From positions 1,754,501-1,818,500 of the forward strand of contig NZ_JAPFCC010000001.1 in NCBI RefSeq assembly GCF_025562715.2: a stretch of DNA of 64,000 nucleotides. Direction: 5' to 3'. The DNA comes from Endozoicomonas gorgoniicola. Its GTDB lineage: Bacteria; Pseudomonadota; Gammaproteobacteria; Pseudomonadales; Endozoicomonadaceae. Positions within the stretch are counted from its first letter, which is position 1. Every line of letters starts with the position of its first letter. A program made the position numbers and the translations under genes. Below the pieces are notes generated by a model. The model did not search any database and was not told where the DNA came from. It saw only the letters and a program-made list of their open reading frames with translations. Below are positions 15,624 to 24,469 of this stretch, one piece after another.

Positions 15624-18056
15624 ATGAGTGATCTGAAACTCTCTGTCATTATCAGCGCAGTAGACCGGCTGACGCAACCGGTGCGCAAGGTGGTGCAGAC
15701 CACTGAGCAGCTGACCAGGAGCGTGAAGGAACAGCGTAACGAGCTGGGCAGACTGGGACGCAGTAACGACGACATTAACCATTTCCGGCAGCTGCGCCAG
15801 TCCACCACCGCATCGGGCAAGGCACTGGAAGCCGCCCGGCAGAAAGCCTCACAGTTAGGCAAGACCCTCAGCCAGACCACTAAACCCACCAAGACTATGC
15901 AGCGGGAGTTTGACCAGGCTCGCAAGAGTGTCAGGCAGTTGCAGACCCAGCACCAGTCCCAGCAGGTGCAGCTGCAACAGTTGCGCAGCCGGATGGGGCA
16001 GGCGGGTATCTCAACCCGGCGCATGAGCGAAGCCCAGCGGCGACTCAGGCAGGAAACGGAGCAGGCCAGTCGGGCACTCCGTCAGCAGACCCAACGGCTG
16101 GAAAATATGAAAACCGCCAGGGCAAACATCAGCAAAGGCATGGCAACGGGTGCCAATATGATGTTTGTGGGTCATGCTGCTGGGCAGGTGGGAAGGGCGG
16201 CAGCGGGGCTGTTAACATCCCCGATTCAGACTGCGGTGGGTTTTGAGGAAGCCATGAGCGGTGTTGGAGCCGTGGCCCGCTCTACTTCGGAAGAGATGGC
16301 AGCCCTGACCAGCAAGGCTAAGGAGCTGGGAGCCACCACCCGTTACTCTGCCGTTGAGTCGGCCCAGGGCATGAAGTACCTGGCCATGGCCGGTTTTTCC
16401 ACCGAACAGATTATGTCCAGCCTGCCGGGTGTGATGAATATGGCCACGGCTGGAGCCACTGACCTTGGGCGGGCGTCGGATATTTCCTCGGATATTCTCA
16501 GTGCCTTCGGGCTGCAAGCCACTGACATGGGCAGGGTAGCTGATACTCTGACGGCAACGTTTACCCGCTCCAATACCACCCTGGAGATGCTGGGCGAGAC
16601 CATGAAGTATGTGGGCCCTGTCGCCCGTGCTGCTGGTATGGGGCTGGAAGAAACATCGGCCATGGCGGGTTTGCTGGGTAACGTGGGCATAAAAGCCAGC
16701 CAGGCCGGTACAACTTTAAGGTCTATGCTGCAACGACTGGCAGCCCCTACCGGCGCGGCAGCTACCACCCTGCGCAGCCTTGGGGTTGAGGTTCAGGACT
16801 TGGACGGCAATGTCCGGGCAGTGCCGGATATTCTCGGTGAGCTGGCAGCGGCTACCGCAGAGATGGGCGGCGGTGAACGTCTGGCGGTGCTTAAGACACT
16901 GTTTGACGCTGAAGCGGCGGCAGGTGTTTCAGAACTGATTGCACAACAGGGTGCACAGGGTATCACCAAGTTCACTGACATTCTAAAAGGGGCCAAAGGG
17001 GAGGCAGGCCGGGTTGCGGGGCAGATGGGTGACAATGCCGCCGGTGGCTTCAAGGCTATGAACTCAGCGATAGAGGGGCTGAAAATCAGTTTCGGCGATC
17101 TGCTCATGCCTGCGGTTCGTTCTATTACGACCCTGATCACCGGTCTAACCCGCCGTCTGAACAGTTTTGTGGAAACCTGGCCGAACCTGTCCCGCTGGAT
17201 CGGCTACGGCATCGCCGCCATTGCCGGTCTGGCGTTTGCCTTTTCCGGGTTAATGACGGTGCTGGCCGGTGCTATTGGTGCGATGGTCGTCACCCGTTAC
17301 GGGTTGCAGGCTATGGGGTTAAGTGGGCTGTTCTCTTCAGTCTCTATCAAAACGTTGGGTGCCTCTTTGCTGACCTTTGCCAAGCGGGCGGTAGTGATGG
17401 CACTGGGTGGTATAAAGAAGCTAACGCTGTCGTTCATAGCCATGGCCGTTAAAGCGGTGCCTATGGTGGTAGCCGGGTTAAAGACGATGACCGTCGCCCT
17501 GATGACCAACCCAATAGGGTTAATTGTGGGTGGCATAGCCCTGGCGGCAGGTTTGATTGTTGCCAACTGGGGCAAGATCGGCCCCTGGTTCAGTGGGTTG
17601 TGGGAAGGCATTAAAACCACCTTTAGCGGTGGTTGGGAGTTGATTAAAAAGCTGTTTAGCTTCTCCCCGATGGGACTGGTGATGAAAGCATGGCAACCGA
17701 TGCTGAACTGGGTCAGTGAAAAGATGGGCTGGATCAGTGACCTGGCCGGAGGCATTAAAAGCTTTTTCTCTGATGAACCGGAGACAAAGCAGCCCCAACC
17801 CAACAGTACGACCGGGCAGCAACTCGCTAAACAGGCCAGCATGGCGGCAGCTGTCAGCGCGGCGGTGGCCGTAACACCGGTTAGCGCAGTACCTGCACCA
17901 GCCGCACAGAACCAGACGACCGTTACCAACCAGTACACGTTGCAAATTACCCAGCAACCGGGGGAGTCCGGGGAAGATCTGGCCAGAAGGGTGATGGAAG
18001 AGATAAAGGCAACACAGGCCATGAACCAGCAGGGAGCCCAGTACGACCATGAGTAA
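15624..18056 (+). CDS. Tail tape measure protein (P2 gpT-like)
   Basis: Encodes 810 residues. Residues 1-180 are a long Gln-rich coiled coil. Residues about 190-470 form the TP901-type core (FEEAMSGVGAVARSTSEEM, TTRYSAVESAQGMKYLAMAG). Hydrophobic segments lie at about 525-660, and a disordered Pro/Ala/Thr tail follows. The protein sets tail length and probably forms a membrane channel during DNA injection. It overlaps gene U by eight bases. Confidence 0.93.
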   Translation: MSDLKLSVIISAVDRLTQPVRKVVQTTEQLTRSVKEQRNELGRLGRSNDDINHFRQLRQSTTASGKALEAARQKASQLGKTLSQTTKPTKTMQREFDQARKSVRQLQTQHQSQQVQLQQLRSRMGQAGISTRRMSEAQRRLRQETEQASRALRQQTQRLENMKTARANISKGMATGANMMFVGHAAGQVGRAAAGLLTSPIQTAVGFEEAMSGVGAVARSTSEEMAALTSKAKELGATTRYSAVESAQGMKYLAMAGFSTEQIMSSLPGVMNMATAGATDLGRASDISSDILSAFGLQATDMGRVADTLTATFTRSNTTLEMLGETMKYVGPVARAAGMGLEETSAMAGLLGNVGIKASQAGTTLRSMLQRLAAPTGAAATTLRSLGVEVQDLDGNVRAVPDILGELAAATAEMGGGERLAVLKTLFDAEAAAGVSELIAQQGAQGITKFTDILKGAKGEAGRVAGQMGDNAAGGFKAMNSAIEGLKISFGDLLMPAVRSITTLITGLTRRLNSFVETWPNLSRWIGYGIAAIAGLAFAFSGLMTVLAGAIGAMVVTRYGLQAMGLSGLFSSVSIKTLGASLLTFAKRAVVMALGGIKKLTLSFIAMAVKAVPMVVAGLKTMTVALMTNPIGLIVGGIALAAGLIVANWGKIGPWFSGLWEGIKTTFSGGWELIKKLFSFSPMGLVMKAWQPMLNWVSEKMGWISDLAGGIKSFFSDEPETKQPQPNSTTGQQLAKQASMAAAVSAAVAVTPVSAVPAPAAQNQTTVTNQYTLQITQQPGESGEDLARRVMEEIKATQAMNQQGAQYDHE

Positions 18057-18462
18057 TATTATGCTGGCTTTAGGTGGCTACCGGTTCGGCATTAACACCG
18101 CTGCCCATAAGACACTTCAGCGTTCCAGTCGTTACCGCTGGCAGAGCCAGGCACGAACCGGGCGCAAACCGGCTTTTCAATATCTGGGGCCGGACAGTGA
18201 CAGCATCACCCTGGATGGTGAGATTCTACCGCACTTCAAAGGCGGGTTAGGGCAGGTCAACCGAATGCGTGAACAGGCAGGTAAAGGCGAACCGTTAATA
18301 CTGACTGACAGTGATGGTAACGTCTGGGGCAAGTGGTGCATTGCCAGTATTGAAGAGACCTGGTCTGACCTGATGGCGGATGGTAAGCCAAGGCGTATCA
18401 GCTTCCGGCTGACCTTGCAGGAATATGGTGATGATGATCAGACGACAGGGGGCGCATTATGA
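18049..18462 (+). CDS. Tail terminator/assembly protein U (P2 gpU-like)
   Basis: Encodes 137 residues of the P2 gpU family. Marks are LGGYRFGINTAAHKTLQRSS near the start and GPDSDSITLDGEILP at about residue 44. It is needed to complete the tail. It overlaps both the tape measure gene and gene X. Confidence 0.92.
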   Translation: MSNIMLALGGYRFGINTAAHKTLQRSSRYRWQSQARTGRKPAFQYLGPDSDSITLDGEILPHFKGGLGQVNRMREQAGKGEPLILTDSDGNVWGKWCIASIEETWSDLMADGKPRRISFRLTLQEYGDDDQTTGGAL

Positions 18463-18662
18463 AGTACCGCACAAAAGAGGGCGATATGCTCGACCAGATC
18501 TGTCTTGCCTACTATGGGCGTGCCGACCTCTTTATAAAGGTGCTGGCGGCCAATCCCGGACTACCGGCGACAGGTGCCGTACTGCCTGCCGGGCTGGTCA
18601 TTACCCTGCCTGACATTGAACAGCCTAAAGAGCAAGAGCAGACCGTGAGGCTATGGGACTGA
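18459..18662 (+). CDS. Tail protein X (LysM-like)
   Basis: Encodes 67 residues. It is a LysM-like protein of the P2 gpX family, with YRTKEGDMLDQICLAYYGR at the start and a C-terminal GLVITLPDI. It likely helps the baseplate hub or cell wall contact. It overlaps U by four and D by ten bases. Confidence 0.9.
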   Translation: MKYRTKEGDMLDQICLAYYGRADLFIKVLAANPGLPATGAVLPAGLVITLPDIEQPKEQEQTVRLWD

Positions 18663-19639
18663 TGACACCGGACTTTCAGATTCTGGCCGACCGGCAGGAT
18701 GTCACCCAGGCGATCCGCACCCGTTTTATTTCCCTCACTATCACTGATGAGGCAGGCTGGCAGTCAGACAACCTTGAAATAAAGATTGACGACCGTGGTT
18801 CAGCGGTTGAAATGCCCAGGCATGGGACGCAGCTTGACGTTAGGCTGGGCTATAAAGAGAGTGGACTGGTCAGGATGGGTATCTATACCGTGGACGAGGT
18901 CAGTCTGGAGGGGTCGCCGGATACCATGATCATCAGAGCCAGAGCTGCCAACTTCCGCAAAAGCTTCAAAGAGCAGAAAACCCGAGCCTGGGAGAACATC
19001 AGCCTTGATGCCCTGGTAAAAACCATTGCCAAAGAGCATGAGCTGGAGCCCGTCGTCAGTGAGACTCTGGCCGCTAAAGTCATTAACCATATCGACCAGA
19101 CCGACGAATCAGACCTGCACTTCCTGACCCGGATCGCCAAAGAGCATGGAGCCATCAGTAAGCCAGTGGATAACCGCCTGATCTTCGTTCCCAGAGGCGA
19201 GGCTCGCACTGCAACCAGCAAACCCATGCCCGTCTTTACCCTCAGTAAGCCAGACCTGTCCCGCTACAGTTTCAGCTTTGCTGACCGTGGCAAGTACGAA
19301 GCTGTCATAGCCCACTGGCACAACAGCAATACCGGCCAGCAGGTTCCCGTCAAAGTCGGCAACCAGGACGCCAGACCCATCTTCACCCTTAAAGGCTTAC
19401 ACCCCGATGCGAATGCGGCAGAAGCCGCTGCCCGTGCTAAACTACAGGCGCTACAAAGAGGGCAGGCAACCGGCAACCTGACCTTACCGGGAAGAACAGG
19501 CATCACGGCCGAAGCCAAAGTAAAACTAAAAGGTATTAAGGATAAGGTAAACGGTGGCTGGGTTGTCACACGAGCAGAACACAGTTTATCGTCTTCAGGT
19601 CTGACCACTCGTTTAAATATCGAAACACCGAACCTTTAA
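18653..19639 (+). CDS. Late control protein D (baseplate hub)
   Basis: Encodes 328 residues of the P2 gpD/Mu gp44-like hub family. It has the N-terminal PDFQILADRQDVTQAIRTRF segment and a later ESDLHFLTRIAKEHGA segment, as in gp27/VgrG-type hubs. It is the last tail gene, so the transcription unit from the sheath gene ends here. Length is close to P2 gpD (387), a little shorter. Confidence 0.9.
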   Translation: MGLMTPDFQILADRQDVTQAIRTRFISLTITDEAGWQSDNLEIKIDDRGSAVEMPRHGTQLDVRLGYKESGLVRMGIYTVDEVSLEGSPDTMIIRARAANFRKSFKEQKTRAWENISLDALVKTIAKEHELEPVVSETLAAKVINHIDQTDESDLHFLTRIAKEHGAISKPVDNRLIFVPRGEARTATSKPMPVFTLSKPDLSRYSFSFADRGKYEAVIAHWHNSNTGQQVPVKVGNQDARPIFTLKGLHPDANAAEAAARAKLQALQRGQATGNLTLPGRTGITAEAKVKLKGIKDKVNGGWVVTRAEHSLSSSGLTTRLNIETPNL

Positions 19640-20524
19640 ACGGTCTTTAAAACTTTTTTAAAGAAACTTGAATCAGCAATCAGGCAACACGGTTTGAGAT
19701 ATAACAAGAAATCAGGCAACACGGTTTGAGACTAAATAAAAAGCTGCTAAGGTTACACGGCAGTAAACAAAAGCCATCTCAAAACCTGTGACAAAAAATC
19801 TCAAACCGTCCGGCTCGCTACACGATTTACTAAAGACTGTGGAACTCAACCATTAGCTCAGTTATATAATTTAACATAATATATATTATGCGAAATAATG
19901 AATAACAGGTCTCTAGCTCAATTGCCTGCTGTCTGTGAGTGGAAAAAGATCAGAATCGTCCGTGCTTATGGCTTGCCACATCTGCACTTCTGTTGTCGTT
20001 TGTGTAACAGCCTTATTGTTCTGCAAAAACTTTGATGTACGACAGTACAACAAAAAATCGGCAGCATTTCTTCAGCCTGAGAATCTTCAGATAGAGCTAA
20101 TGTTGTAAGCTTAATAAGCGACCATGGTTGCCCCGGGCTTTGCATTTGACCTGAGAGGCGGGTTTTGATGATTTGATTATGAAAGACTGTCCTAAAGCCT
20201 TTCAATTTATTACATAAACCCTGTCTTCCTTTTTTCATTGCCTGTCGTCCTCTCTCTGGTTATTTAGTAATAACGTCTCAGTAATTTTTGAGCAAAGCCC
20301 ACCTTACAGGTGTTCCGAAATGTAACAGCTGGAGCTTTCAAGGTATTAAAATGCGATAATCTTTTATTAAATTTGCCTAAACAGGCTAAAAGTGTCTAAT
20401 ATTTGTTCTTGTGGGTTGTTGTTGAAACATTAAGTTTTGCTGAATCATTTTTTGTTAATTCAGTGGCTAGACGACGGCTCCATTACAGTAAGCCCCCTTC
20501 AATTAACGACAAGAGAACTGAAAG
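19640..20524. other. Gene-poor spacer at the likely right side of the prophage
   Basis: About 885 bases with no convincing gene. It begins AT-rich after the last tail gene and holds two direct 22-bp repeats plus two inverted partial copies (19678-19809). A 90-residue minus-strand frame at 19966-20238 has no recognisable domain. The prophage right end probably lies here, but no host-phage junction can be fixed from one copy. Confidence 0.5.
19678..19809. repeat. Cluster of direct and inverted repeats
   Basis: Two identical 22-bp direct copies lie at 19678-19699 and 19710-19731 (core GGCAACACGGTTTGAGA), 32 bp apart. Inverted partial copies follow at 19799-19809 (TCTCAAACCGT, exact complement of the core end) and, weaker, at 19775-19792. 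Such sets are typical of transposase or repressor binding. In Mu-like phages, transposase sites sit at the ends, which fits this location. Confidence 0.6.
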
Positions 20525-20854
20525 ATGACAATAAAAGGGTTAATCAAACTCACTCAGCTTCTTCAGGAATATCCTCTGACCATCATCCAGTGGCAGATCC
20601 TTTTGGTTGTCGCTGAAAATCCCGGAGAAACCATTACCGATCTGGTGAATGAAGAAAAACTGACCTGCGGGACTCCAAGCGATATTGCGGTAAGCGTCAA
20701 GCGTCTGGGAGAAGGTCGACATGACCGGCCGGGTCTTGGGCTGATCAAGAAAAGCCAGCATGAGGCAGATGGTCGTTATTTCAAGCTGGCTTTGACCGCT
20801 AAAGGTAAAAAACTGGTTGAGAAGATTAAAAACAAGTCCCGTACCATGAAGTAA
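20525..20854 (+). CDS. Winged-helix (MarR-like) regulator
   Basis: Encodes 109 residues with AAGAGA seven bases upstream. The arrangement is that of a winged helix: helix, LTIIQWQILLVVAENPGET, a recognition-helix region around CGTPSDIAVSVKRLG, then a hairpin (DGRYFKLALTAKGKKLVEKI) as in MarR proteins. It is shorter than typical MarR proteins (around 140), lacking part of the dimerisation helices. Its target is unknown; no partner gene overlaps it. Confidence 0.6.
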   Translation: MTIKGLIKLTQLLQEYPLTIIQWQILLVVAENPGETITDLVNEEKLTCGTPSDIAVSVKRLGEGRHDRPGLGLIKKSQHEADGRYFKLALTAKGKKLVEKIKNKSRTMK

Positions 20855-21036
20855 TACTTTGAGGCATGGGCTCAGTTATGCTGAGCGCTGGTTATTGGGT
20901 GAGTCCAGATCCCCAGCTTGAGCCCCTATCGCCTAATAACGTTTTACTCCACCTGCCCTCCTACTGTCTTAAGCTGCCAGACCAGGGATAAGCCTTTTGC
21001 AGGTTTGCCAGCTCCGTCGTTTACAGCCACAAGCTT

Positions 21037-21321
21037 TTACTGCATTGCAACCCAGCTCATGCACCAACCTTCTTTTTCTACCCTGCGGTTACTGAACAAA
21101 GCACATCCGTTGTTCTGGTCAGGTCTGAAAAACATACAGTTACCGCAAATCTGCCCTTCTGCATATTTAGCATGCCCTTTGGCTTTCTTGGCATCCTTCA
21201 CGTAATTGAGCGATTTTGCCAGTGGTTCATCTTCTGACACGTCCGTCTGCTGTGCTGAAGCTGGTAATAATGGGATCAAACTGACAGCTGCGGCTGCCCT
21301 CAAAAATTGTCTGCGTTTCAT
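21037..21321 (-). CDS. High-potential iron-sulfur protein (HiPIP) with Tat signal
   Basis: Encodes 94 residues from the ATG at 21321; an upstream in-frame ATG gives an unlikely N-terminus. The start MKRRQFLRAAAAVSLIPLLP is a twin-arginine signal. The mature part has the HiPIP cluster pattern C-x2-C-x10-C-x13-C within CGNCMFF and EGWCMSW. It should carry one 4Fe-4S cluster and shuttle electrons in the periplasm. Divergent from the KfrA-like gene, with operator-like palindromes between them. Confidence 0.88.
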   Translation of the reverse strand: MKRRQFLRAAAAVSLIPLLPASAQQTDVSEDEPLAKSLNYVKDAKKAKGHAKYAEGQICGNCMFFRPDQNNGCALFSNRRVEKEGWCMSWVAMQ

Positions 21322-21419
21322 CCACTTTCGCCTTTCGCTGTTAGAAAAGATGTGTCTTTTTTTTTTGCCTATTACACAGCAAAAACCTGTTTCGATCAAT
21401 ATTAACTAAATACTGACAA

Positions 21420-21451
21420 TTACTACCGGTAAGTTCAGTTACCGGTAGTAA
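21420..21451. promoter_or_regulatory. 13-bp inverted repeat upstream of KfrA-like gene
   Basis: TTACTACCGGTAA (21420-21432) and its exact complement TTACCGGTAGTAA (21439-21451) are separated by six bases. It lies between the divergent HiPIP and KfrA-like genes, close to both promoters, and looks like an operator. Confidence 0.65.
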
Positions 21452-21466
21452 TAAATAATTCTTGAT

Positions 21467-21504
21467 ACTATTAATACCAGTATTATAATACTGGTATTAA
21501 TAGT
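21467..21504. promoter_or_regulatory. 38-bp perfect palindrome upstream of KfrA-like gene
   Basis: The 19-base half-site from 21467 is followed immediately by its exact complement, ending at 21504, 34 bases before the KfrA-like start. KfrA proteins repress their own promoters by binding repeats there, so this is a likely autoregulatory operator. It has no T-run suggesting a terminator. Confidence 0.7.
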
Positions 21505-21537
21505 TGGTTTTATTGAATTTACGGTGGAAATATCGCC

Positions 21538-22617
21538 ATGTCAGAGACAAATAAGGATTTACAGCGTCGTGAACTGGTTTTCCGGGTACTGGATGATCTG
21601 AAGCAAAGTGGTGAGCGCATTAATGCCGATAAAGTAGCCAGACTTGCGCAGATGGGTAAACAGACTGTGTTGCCCTATTACAACGAGTGGCGCTTTCTGG
21701 ATGATTCAGAAAAAGAGGTTGATACAGATCTGCCTGCCGATCTGGTAAGAGTCTTGAAGAGAGGGCTGGTTCAGTGGAAGCATGAGGCGACTGAAGAACA
21801 GAGAAGCCTTCAGGAAGAAGCCAATCAGGAAATCGACAATCTGCAGGAGATGAACCGACAGCTCTCGGAAGAGCGACTCACCTTCAAAGAGCGAAATGAG
21901 CATCTGACCGATGAAAACAAGAAACTGCAGGAAAGAATTACAGAGCTTCAGACAGCAAACACATCTTTAGAAAAGCAACAGATCGCACTGACAGAAAAGC
22001 TCAACAACGAGGCTCACAAGTCTGAAGCCCTGACAGAACAGATCGAACAGGCAAAGAAAGATCATGCTGATGCTCTGAAGGCACAGGAACGCCAGCTGGA
22101 CAACAAGCACGATGCCCAGATGAACCACTGGATGAAAGTGGTTGATGATGAACGACGCTTGCGTGCTGATATTGAACTGCAACTGAAGCAGGAAAAAGAA
22201 AATCAGTACAAGCTGGAAAAGGAGCGCAATGAAATCCAGTATCGACTGGAGTCAAAGTCCCGGGCTCATTTAGAAGCCTGTGAAGAGCGTAACCATCTCA
22301 GGCAGCAGAACAATCAGCTTGCAGCCTCTCGACACCTGCTGGAAAGCGTTCAACAGTTAATTAACAGCAATGAAGGAGAGGTTCTATCCGACATCACCCG
22401 GTTAAAAGAGATCAGTGTCAACTCTGAACGGCAGGAATCAGAATTAAGTAGTGCCAACCTTCAGATACAGCAGTTGCAGGAAAAACTCGAACAGTCTGAA
22501 CAGATCGCAATCCAGCTTCATCAGCTGGAGAAAGAGCTGGAGAAAGAGCGGGGGTTTTCTGAAGCTCTTAAACTGAGTCTCAGTCAGCAAGCCTCCCAGG
22601 ATAGTAAAAATAAATAG
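21538..22617 (+). CDS. KfrA-like DNA-binding coiled-coil protein
   Basis: Encodes 359 residues. Residues 1-60 form the KfrA N-terminal DNA-binding region (RVLDDLKQSGERINADKVAR, then MGKQTVLPYYNEW). Residues about 75-350 are an almost continuous Glu/Gln/Leu-rich coiled coil. Plasmid KfrA is an autorepressor that forms fibres and aids segregation. Here the gene is 34 bases upstream of a tyrosine recombinase gene, a pair that may act together on chromosome or island DNA. The two palindromes before it are its probable operators. Confidence 0.82.
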   Translation: MSETNKDLQRRELVFRVLDDLKQSGERINADKVARLAQMGKQTVLPYYNEWRFLDDSEKEVDTDLPADLVRVLKRGLVQWKHEATEEQRSLQEEANQEIDNLQEMNRQLSEERLTFKERNEHLTDENKKLQERITELQTANTSLEKQQIALTEKLNNEAHKSEALTEQIEQAKKDHADALKAQERQLDNKHDAQMNHWMKVVDDERRLRADIELQLKQEKENQYKLEKERNEIQYRLESKSRAHLEACEERNHLRQQNNQLAASRHLLESVQQLINSNEGEVLSDITRLKEISVNSERQESELSSANLQIQQLQEKLEQSEQIAIQLHQLEKELEKERGFSEALKLSLSQQASQDSKNK

Positions 22618-22651
22618 CTCATTAAGCCCGATAAAAGTGTGACTGTTAATA

Positions 22652-23764
22652 ATGACAGAGTTAATTAATCCGGAACACCTGCCACTGATGCGCTCAATAC
22701 GCAGTGATGTGGCTGGTGCTGATAACCTGATGGGGGCCAGCAATGACAGCGAGGCCCTGACCCTGTTCCTGAATAAGTCCGGTTCCCGTTCGCAGGAAAC
22801 CCGCAGGCGTTACGAACGGGAGATCATTCGATTTACTGCTTATATCTATCAGGAACTGGCAATAGACTACGCAGCGGTTCGTCTGAAGCATTTGCAAACC
22901 TATCTGCATTTTATTCAAAACTTGCCACCACACTGGTTGGCTCCCGGCGTTTTACCCGGAAAACCTGACAAGATACTCTTCAGGTCATCCATCAACCCGG
23001 GGAAAAGCACAGACCAGGTGATTGATGTGCTGTCCACATTCTTTGGTTTTCTTGAACGCAATCGCTACACCATGGGTAACCCGGCAGCTTCACTGGTTCG
23101 GTCAGGAGAAAAAACAGCCCGTGGCAGCAAGGTCATTCGCTATTTTCACGAGCCTGAATGGCAGCATGTGCGACAGTGTCTGGCATCTATGCCCTGCTCT
23201 ACCCGTAAAGAGGTCATGGAATCAGTTCGCACCAATTTCATGATCAGGGTGACCTATGCATTAGCCCTGCGGGAGTCGGAGTTGACGGGACAGACCTGTA
23301 ATGATATTCACCCGGATAATGAGGGAGGCTATTACCTCAGCGTACTGGGCAAAGGCAGAAAACGACGCAACCTGCCCATTAATCCGCAACTGCATGAAAC
23401 CATCAAAGACTATCGCAGCTTTTATGGTTATACCGGCATTACAGGAAACGCCCTGCCCCTGGCTCCAAGGCGCCGAAAAAGCGCAGGTGTTGTTTCAGGG
23501 CTGACATCAAGAGGGCTGCGTTTCTGGTGGCAGGGTTTTATGCAGTTTTGTGCCGGAAGAACCGATGATATCAATCTACAGTACCGGCTTCAGGAAATGC
23601 CTTTTCATGCCCTGCGGCATACGGCATTAACGCACCTGGCTCAAAAAATGGATATTGAAGATCTGGCTATTTTCGCTGGTCACGATAGCATTAATACAAC
23701 CAGTCAGTACTATCATGTTGAAGCACGCCGTCTGAAAACGCTGACTATGGATCATCAATTGTAG
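22652..23764 (+). CDS. Tyrosine recombinase/integrase
   Basis: Encodes 370 residues. The N-terminal SAM-like core-binding part (about 30-150) is followed by a catalytic domain with the expected residues: R207 (ALRESEL), K234 (GKGRKRR), H319-x-x-R322 (HALRHTALTHL), H344 (AGHDS) and Tyr 353 or 354 (SQYYHVEARR). It lies just downstream of the KfrA-like gene and is likely co-transcribed. No phage attachment site is obvious next to it, so it may be a standalone recombinase rather than the prophage integrase. Confidence 0.88.
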   Translation: MTELINPEHLPLMRSIRSDVAGADNLMGASNDSEALTLFLNKSGSRSQETRRRYEREIIRFTAYIYQELAIDYAAVRLKHLQTYLHFIQNLPPHWLAPGVLPGKPDKILFRSSINPGKSTDQVIDVLSTFFGFLERNRYTMGNPAASLVRSGEKTARGSKVIRYFHEPEWQHVRQCLASMPCSTRKEVMESVRTNFMIRVTYALALRESELTGQTCNDIHPDNEGGYYLSVLGKGRKRRNLPINPQLHETIKDYRSFYGYTGITGNALPLAPRRRKSAGVVSGLTSRGLRFWWQGFMQFCAGRTDDINLQYRLQEMPFHALRHTALTHLAQKMDIEDLAIFAGHDSINTTSQYYHVEARRLKTLTMDHQL

Positions 23765-23782
23765 TACTACACAGGTAACACA

Positions 23783-24451
23783 ATGTCCTCTACAACACTG
23801 ACAATGACTGATTCACTTCGCCACTACGTTTATTCAACAGGATTGCGGGAACATCCTGTTCTGGAAGAACTGCGAGAAGTCACCCGTCAACACCCATACG
23901 GCGGTATGCAGATTTCCCCTGAACAGGGGCAGCTAATGGCTTTGCTGGCAAAACTGATGGCGGCAAATAAAACGATAGAGGTGGGTGTTTTTACAGGTTA
24001 CAGTGCGCTGGCTGTCGCCCTGGCATTACCTGATGATGGCAACGTTATTGCCTGTGATATTAGTGAAGAATACACCCGGACTGCCAGAACATTCTGGGCC
24101 AAAGCCGGAGTTGAAGACAAAATAGACTTACGCCTTGCGCCAGCCACCGAAACGCTCAGGCACCTGCTTAACCAGCAGCAGGCAAACACCTTTGATATGG
24201 CATTTATTGATGCCGATAAAACCGGTTACGATGACTACTATGAACTGTGCCTGCAACTACTACGACCCGGAGGCCTGATTCTTATTGATAACACCTTATG
24301 GAATGGCAGCGTGGCCGATAAAGCAATTGATGATGACGATACAGTCGCTATCCGGGCCCTGAACAGAAAAGTTCACCAGGATGACCGGGTAGATATGGTG
24401 ATGCTGCCTGTTTCAGACGGACTGACCATCGCTATCAAACGGACACTTTAA
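23783..24451 (+). CDS. Class I SAM-dependent O-methyltransferase
   Basis: Encodes 222 residues of the caffeoyl-CoA/catechol O-methyltransferase type (PF01596). The SAM-binding motif EVGVFTGYSA is at residues 66-75. The metal-binding region FIDADK is at 141-146 and DNTLWNG comes later. It should methylate a hydroxyl group, using a divalent metal; the substrate cannot be told. It starts 18 bases after the recombinase stop and is followed in the same frame by the LIM/peptidase gene. Confidence 0.9.
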   Translation: MSSTTLTMTDSLRHYVYSTGLREHPVLEELREVTRQHPYGGMQISPEQGQLMALLAKLMAANKTIEVGVFTGYSALAVALALPDDGNVIACDISEEYTRTARTFWAKAGVEDKIDLRLAPATETLRHLLNQQQANTFDMAFIDADKTGYDDYYELCLQLLRPGGLILIDNTLWNGSVADKAIDDDDTVAIRALNRKVHQDDRVDMVMLPVSDGLTIAIKRTL

Positions 24452-24469
24452 AGCACAGGGGCTCTTGCT

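Noticed and set aside
17297..18022. Minus-strand frame of 241 codons inside the tape measure gene
   Set aside because: Its hydrophobic look comes from reading the tape measure's Ala/Gly-rich part backward.
19966..20238. Minus-strand frame of 90 codons in the spacer after the prophage
   Set aside because: A GAGAGGA-like site exists, but the protein shows no pattern and the region is repeat-rich; kept only as part of the spacer description.
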